Assembly: GCF_026004115.1 (NCBI RefSeq)
Contig: NZ_BPIM01000001.1
Location: forward strand, 1,178,001 to 1,242,000
Reading direction: 5' to 3'
From: Meiothermus sp.
Lineage (GTDB): Bacteria; Deinococcota; Deinococci; Deinococcales; Thermaceae
DNA length: 64,000 nt
Shown here: positions 58,675-64,000 of the stretch, piece by piece
Position numbering within the stretch: position 1 is the first letter of the stretch
How the letters are laid out: every line of letters begins with the position of its first letter
Program-made: the position numbers and the translations under genes
The notes under the pieces: generated by a model
Told to the model about the DNA's origin: nothing
Seen by the model: only the letters and a program-made list of their open reading frames with translations
The model's database searches: none

Positions 58675-59274
58675 ATGCACCCTCGCTTCTCCCAGACGCT
58701 CTTTTTTTCCCCTTACCTGTTGGTGCTGGCGCTGGCCTTCATCTCCCCCGCCGGGGCGCAGGCCTGGAAGAGCGCACAGGCCCCGGGTTTTGTGGTGCGG
58801 TGGGCCCAAAACGCCGACACCCAGCACCTGAGCGAGGTCTTCCGGGTTTTGCAAAAGGCCCACCGGGATTTACAGACTGCCGGTTATTCCTTGCCGCCGC
58901 AGGTTCGGGTGGTCATCCACCCCAGCCTGGCGTCCTACACCGCCTCGACACGGCTGCCGTGGTTTGTGCTGGCCGCCGCCAATCGCAGTACGCACCAGAT
59001 TGACACCCAGCGCCTGCGGATTCTTTTGGAGCGGGGAACCCTGGAAGGCACCCTGCGCCACGAGCTCTTTCACCTGGCCCAGCCCGCGGGCTGGCCGCGC
59101 TGGAAAGCCGAGGGAATGGCCTTGCGTTTTGCCGGAGAAGAGCCTACCGCCAGACCGCTCGAGCCCATTACCGAGGCCGAGCTCGAGCGCCTCCTGGCAG
59201 CCCCACCCGACCGGGAAACCCTTCGCCGGGCGATGGCCACCGCCTACCGCTGGACCAGCCGACTCCAGCGGTAA
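58675..59274 (+). CDS. Secreted gluzincin-like peptidase (MA clan)
   Basis: 199 residues from the ATG at 58675; a GTG at 58657 is possible. Signal peptide (FFSPYLLVLALAFISPAGAQ). The zinc site is LRHELFHLAQ (H129, E130, H133), with the third ligand likely the Glu of WPRWKAEGMALRF. The pattern matches small peptidase-MA-like proteins. Located 22 nt after the alpha-2-macroglobulin stop, so it is likely in its operon; whether it is an inhibitor target or partner is unknown. Confidence 0.75.
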   Translation: MHPRFSQTLFFSPYLLVLALAFISPAGAQAWKSAQAPGFVVRWAQNADTQHLSEVFRVLQKAHRDLQTAGYSLPPQVRVVIHPSLASYTASTRLPWFVLAAANRSTHQIDTQRLRILLERGTLEGTLRHELFHLAQPAGWPRWKAEGMALRFAGEEPTARPLEPITEAELERLLAAPPDRETLRRAMATAYRWTSRLQR

Positions 59275-59331
59275 AGGCCCTTCAATACCCCATCGGCTTC
59301 GGTCAAATAGCCGGCCATCGGCTATGGGCTT

Positions 59332-60693
<1,362 letters not shown>

Positions 60694-60843
60694 TCCTAAC
60701 ATCCTCCGGCCTGCTTGTAGAATACGGTGGCGGGTCGGCCCCGCACAGACAGCGCAAATCATATCCCATGAGCGGCATGACCGGAGGGATGGGTGTACCT
60801 GAACAAAAACCCCCGTACTACCCGCCATCCCCCTCCCGCTTCT

Positions 60844-61199
60844 TCAGGCCCGTTCACCCAAGGTTACCTCCAGGTCATGCAGTTGACCATTCCGCCAAAC
60901 TTTGAGGCTCACGCGGGCTCCGGCCCCCAGTTCCCCCGGGGCCGCCAGCAAATCTTCACATGTGGTACAGGGTCTTGCCGTGAATGGCGAGCAGGCTATC
61001 CCCCCGCATCAAACCACCCTGGGCAGCAGGGGCTATCGGGCTGTAGCAAGACTGCCATTTACCCCACCTTTTGTTCAGCCCCGGCTGGGCGCCCAGGCCT
61101 AGATGGCCACGCAGGACACTTCTACGTTCCATGGGTTTGCAGGTGTTCTACCACCCGCCGCAGGGTGGGTAGTGGGGGCGTGAACGCCCTCACCTCAAA
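60844..61199 (-). pseudogene. HtrA/DegP-type S1C protease remnant (C-terminal part)
   Basis: Pieces in three frames on the minus strand fit the end of an HtrA protein: PLPTLRRVVEHLQTHG (the linker helix before the PDZ domain), RGHLGLGAQPGLNKRW, then PAAQGGLMRGDSLLAIHGKT of the PDZ domain, and after another shift LGAGARVSLKVWRNGQLHDL to a stop at 60844. The protease domain is absent; the fragment lies between nrdR and the reductase gene. No promoter is seen. Confidence 0.6.
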
Positions 61200-61250
61200 G
61201 ACAGCGCCAACCCCTTTGACCTACAGTAAGCTTGTTATCCCGGCTTTTCT

Positions 61251-61775
61251 TCAAACCGTTCCCAGCTTGGCCTCGTCGGCCAGATTGAGTTCGTCTTCTT
61301 CTTCCATCTTTTGCGCTTTCTTACCCTTGCCGGGCTTACGGTCCAGCTTGCGCACTTCCTCGATAAAGTTTTCCAGGCTATCAAACTCGCGGTAGACCGA
61401 GGCGAAGCGTATGTAGGCCACCGGGTCTAACTCTTTCAAAAAAGCCAGGGAGCGCAGCCCGATTTCCTCGGAGGTAATCTCCATTTCCTTGACCGTGTCC
61501 TCGAAGCCAAAGGCAAACTCCTGCAAGACCTCGGGGTCAATGGGGCGCTTCTGGGCGGCCAGGCTCAGCCCCCGCAGCAGTTTATTGGGATCGAAGGTCT
61601 CCTTGCGTCCCGAGCGCTTAATAACCAGCAAAGGCTCCACCTGGGCCCGCTCGTAGGTGGTAAAGCGGCGTTTGCAGGCGGGGCACTCCCGGCGGCGGCG
61701 AATGACCGAACCCTCGTCGGAAGGACGGGAATCCAGCACGCGGCTATCGGGGTTTCCACAAAATGGGCAGTTCAT
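61251..61775 (-). CDS. nrdR: Transcriptional repressor NrdR
   Basis: 174 residues. Zinc ribbon MNCPFCGNPDSRVLDSRPS and RRRRECPACKRRFTTYERA, then an ATP-cone domain (LLVIKRSGRKETFDPNKLLR). NrdR represses ribonucleotide reductase genes in response to ATP/dATP. A charged C-terminal tail (KKAQKMEEEDELNLADE) is longer than in most homologues. TAGACT lies 12 nt before the ATG, leaving a leader of only a few bases. Confidence 0.95.
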   Translation of the reverse strand: MNCPFCGNPDSRVLDSRPSDEGSVIRRRRECPACKRRFTTYERAQVEPLLVIKRSGRKETFDPNKLLRGLSLAAQKRPIDPEVLQEFAFGFEDTVKEMEITSEEIGLRSLAFLKELDPVAYIRFASVYREFDSLENFIEEVRKLDRKPGKGKKAQKMEEEDELNLADEAKLGTV

Positions 61776-61848
61776 AAAACGGTCAAGAGTCTAAGGACGA
61801 AGGTCGAAAGCCAAATAATTATCACCTGCCAGACCTTTGAAATTCCTT

Positions 61849-62568
61849 TCACGGTAGTTCCCTCAGCAGGTCATAGATTTCCGGCTGGTGCGGCGGTTCG
61901 GGGAGCAAAACCTCCAAAAGCTGCCCCCTTACCCCCTCCGAGACCATCGAGCCCAGGGCCACCGCCACCCGCACCAGGGATCGGTCGTGCTCCTCGCCTA
62001 CAGGATCGCGGCTGGGGATGACGCCATTGACCCGCACGTTGGTGGGGAAAATGCGGGTGGCCCCTTCAATCAAACCGGCCACCGCCCCGCGAATCGCTGC
62101 CACATGGGGCTGCTCCCGTTGCAAGGGGGGCAGTACCAGGGTTACGAAGCCCCCGCCGCTCAGGTAGCGAAGGCCCTGCTGCAATACGTACAGGCTGGAT
62201 TTCACGTCGGCGTTGAGCAGATCGTACCACTCCCCCTCCAGGAGCTCCACAAACGGGGTTTTGCTCTCGGCGCTGGTGACGTGCACAATCCCGTCGAGCA
62301 TCCCAAACAGCTCTTCGATTTTCTCGAAGGTGTTCATCACATCGAGCACCAGCGACATATCCCCCCGGATGGGAATGGCCGTAGCCCCCAACTGCTCGAC
62401 CTCGGAGGCAATCGCGGTGGCCATTTCCACATCGGGGTCTACGGTGATGACCGTGGCCCCATTGCGGGCATAGGAGCGGGCCACCGAACGCCCAAACCCC
62501 CGCCCGGCCCCCGTCACCATTACGATGCGCTGCTCCAGACCCAACAAATCTCGTGAAAATTCGACCAT
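61849..62568 (-). CDS. Atypical SDR-fold protein lacking catalytic residues
   Basis: 239 residues. Rossmann motif VTGAGRGFGRSVARSYA with TVDPDVEMA after strand 2, and DGIVHVTSAESKTPFVELLE. The place of the SDR Tyr-x-x-x-Lys is occupied by QPHVAAIRGAVAGL, with no Tyr and Arg instead of Lys, so normal dehydrogenase activity is unlikely. It may bind a nucleotide as a sensor or act in a complex. TATGAT ends 8 nt before the ATG. Confidence 0.75.
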   Translation of the reverse strand: MVEFSRDLLGLEQRIVMVTGAGRGFGRSVARSYARNGATVITVDPDVEMATAIASEVEQLGATAIPIRGDMSLVLDVMNTFEKIEELFGMLDGIVHVTSAESKTPFVELLEGEWYDLLNADVKSSLYVLQQGLRYLSGGGFVTLVLPPLQREQPHVAAIRGAVAGLIEGATRIFPTNVRVNGVIPSRDPVGEEHDRSLVRVAVALGSMVSEGVRGQLLEVLLPEPPHQPEIYDLLRELP

Positions 62569-62576
62569 TGAACTCC

Positions 62577-62582
62577 ATCATA
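62577..62582 (-). promoter_or_regulatory. -10 box of atypical SDR gene
   Basis: TATGAT on the minus strand ends 8 nt before the ATG at 62568. Confidence 0.45.
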
Positions 62583-62649
62583 GCGCAAAAAGCCGTGTGG
62601 AGCGTAATGTTGATAACGCTGGGGCTTTCCCCTGGGCAACCCACCCCCA

Positions 62650-64000
62650 TCAGTCGGCAGCCTGGGAGACCCGCATGGCGTCTTCCAACCCCTGGATTTT
62701 GAGGAAAACTTCCACCAGATGGCGATCCAGATGGCCGTGGTGGACGCTGCGCCATAGCTCCTGGGCCGCCATTTCGGGCGGCATGGCGGCTTTGTAAGGC
62801 CGCTCGGAGCAAAGCGCATCGAACACATCGCAGATGGCAAAAATGCGGGCCGATAGCGGAATGTGTTCGGCGGCCAGACCATCCGGGTAGCCGCGCCCAT
62901 CCCAGCGCTCGTGGTGGTGGCGTACCACCTGACGGGCTGCCAGGGGCACAAAAGGTAGGTTGCGTACCAGGTCGTCACCTAAAGGGGCATGGGTTTTCAT
63001 GGTACTGAACTCTTCCGGGGTGAGCTTGCCTGGTTTGAGCAGGATGGCATCGGGGATGGTGAGCTTGCCCACATCGTGCAGATAGGCCCCCCAGCGCAAA
63101 TCGCGCAACTCGGTCTCGCTCATACCTAAGGCACGGCCCAACTGCTCGGCCATGGCCGCCACCCGGTCGGTGTGGCCGGCGGTTTCGCGGTCGCGGGCCT
63201 CCAAGGCCAGACCGATGGCCCGCAAGGCCCCGTCGTAGGCGGCCTCGAGCTGCCGGGTGCGCTCCAGACGCAAGAGCAAAGCCCCAAGAATCTGAGCGGC
63301 TCCCTTGAGCAAGCGATTTTCCGAGGTATTCCAGCCCTGGCTGGGCTCGAGGCGAAAAATAGCCAGCCCGGCCTGGAGCTCTGGATCGCGCACCACCTCA
63401 ATCAGGTAAAGGCCCCTTATGCCCACCTTGGCATAGACCTTCAGCAACGGGTGGCTGAGCGTATCGCCGACCTGAAACACCTCCTGTTGCTGCACCAGGC
63501 GTGCTAAGTGCTCACGCGGAATGGGATTCTGCAGAAGATGCATCGCTTCCGACCGAAGGTGCCCGGCCACCGAGCGAACGTGAAAGGCATCTCCCTCCAG
63601 GATGCCCAGGGCTACGGCATCGGCCTGGGCCATGCTGCGAATTTTGTCCAACGCCAGCGGCAGGAGTGAGGCGTCGTTGCCGCCCAGCATCTGCGATAGC
63701 TCCAGCAGGGCTGTTTTTTCAGCAATCTCGGCCTCGAGGCTCTCGTTGGCCCGTACCCGCTCCAAGGTGTTGGCGGCGATGTTGGCAATAACCTGCATCA
63801 AGCGCATATCCCGATCCAGGTAGGCGTATGCACCGTTGCGAGCGGAAATCAGCACCCCCAGGGGATGTCCTTTGGAGCTGAACAATGGCATCACGATTTC
63901 CGAGTAGGGCGGACGGGGTGTTTTGAATGGACCAAAGGCCCGCTTGTCGAGATGGGCTTGCTGGCTCCAGACAGGCGCTCGGCTTTCCACCGCAGCCCAG
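62650..64000 (-). CDS. GAF and HD-GYP domain signalling protein (5' partial at window edge)
   Basis: The frame is open past the right edge (codons before the GTG at 63990 read W-A-A), so the N-terminus lies outside. Visible: the end of one GAF domain (PVWSQQAHLDKRAFGPFKTP, SEIVMPLFSSKGHPLGVLIS), a helical linker, a second GAF-like domain (MAQADAVALGILEGDAFHVR), and a C-terminal HD-GYP domain: LRWGAYLHDVGKLTIPDAIL, VRHHHERWDGRGYPDGLAAE, ICDVFDALCSERPYK. HD-GYP domains hydrolyse cyclic di-GMP. The likely input is sensed by the GAF domains. Confidence 0.88.
   Translation of the reverse strand, partial: WAAVESRAPVWSQQAHLDKRAFGPFKTPRPPYSEIVMPLFSSKGHPLGVLISARNGAYAYLDRDMRLMQVIANIAANTLERVRANESLEAEIAEKTALLELSQMLGGNDASLLPLALDKIRSMAQADAVALGILEGDAFHVRSVAGHLRSEAMHLLQNPIPREHLARLVQQQEVFQVGDTLSHPLLKVYAKVGIRGLYLIEVVRDPELQAGLAIFRLEPSQGWNTSENRLLKGAAQILGALLLRLERTRQLEAAYDGALRAIGLALEARDRETAGHTDRVAAMAEQLGRALGMSETELRDLRWGAYLHDVGKLTIPDAILLKPGKLTPEEFSTMKTHAPLGDDLVRNLPFVPLAARQVVRHHHERWDGRGYPDGLAAEHIPLSARIFAICDVFDALCSERPYKAAMPPEMAAQELWRSVHHGHLDRHLVEVFLKIQGLEDAMRVSQAAD

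Overview
The window looks like the chromosome of a Meiothermus-type bacterium (Deinococcus-Thermus). The evidence is the GC-rich coding with very frequent CTCGAG, a dnaX gene with the A9 slippery run known from Thermus, a type I-E CRISPR system with a Thermus-like repeat, an SLH/coiled-coil/beta-barrel envelope protein, and many genes whose -10 box (TANNNT) lies only 6-10 nt before the start codon, as in leaderless transcripts of this phylum. The species cannot be fixed from sequence alone.

Layout. 1-2.8 kb: tail and lysis end of a prophage, stopping at the 3' end of a tRNA-Arg(CCT) gene. 3.1-18 kb: housekeeping genes: gatB (one-base frameshift), purM, a histidine phosphatase, a PLP transsulfuration enzyme, agmatine deiminase and N-carbamoylputrescine amidase (agmatine to putrescine), SDR, Nudix, zinc-ribbon, metallo-beta-lactamase-fold, rhodanese and GNAT proteins, a cluster of three perfect DnaA boxes, ridA, meaB and an aminotransferase. 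18.2-19.9 kb: decayed phage head module: a MuF fragment fused to a zincin-like domain, interrupted by a 163-bp MITE with a 10-bp target duplication, then a prohead-protease fragment.

19.9-34.0 kb: complete type I-E CRISPR-Cas locus. An array of 64 intact repeats plus one degenerate end repeat lies next to cas2. On the minus strand the order is WYL regulator, cas3, a 58-aa ORF, cas8e, cas11, cas7, cas5, cas6e, cas1, cas2, array. Between cas3 and the 58-aa ORF is the most interesting object found: a two-hairpin mini-CRISPR. Its first half-repeat keeps the 5' handle, and its 20-nt spacer matches (17 of 19) a site with an AAG PAM placed directly on the strong promoter of the cas8e operon. This predicts Cascade-guided autorepression of the kind known as CreR/CreA RNAs.

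34-43 kb: LysM/NlpC-P60 cell wall hydrolase, CBS protein coupled to a proton antiporter, SLH protein, Y-family polymerase with a palindromic operator, dnaX, CsoR-type repressor, and a decayed DUF5995-like gene. 43-52.5 kb: lipoprotein hydrolase, then a LacI-regulated importer with a GH63-type hydrolase and a GH13 glucosylglycerate-phosphorylase-like enzyme, inferred to take up and degrade the compatible solute glucosylglycerate or mannosylglycerate. 52.5-64 kb: YhhN protein; a DUF1175, alpha-2-macroglobulin and gluzincin cluster; ferredoxin/flavodoxin-NADP reductase; HtrA remnant; nrdR; an SDR lacking catalytic residues; and a GAF/HD-GYP protein cut by the window edge.
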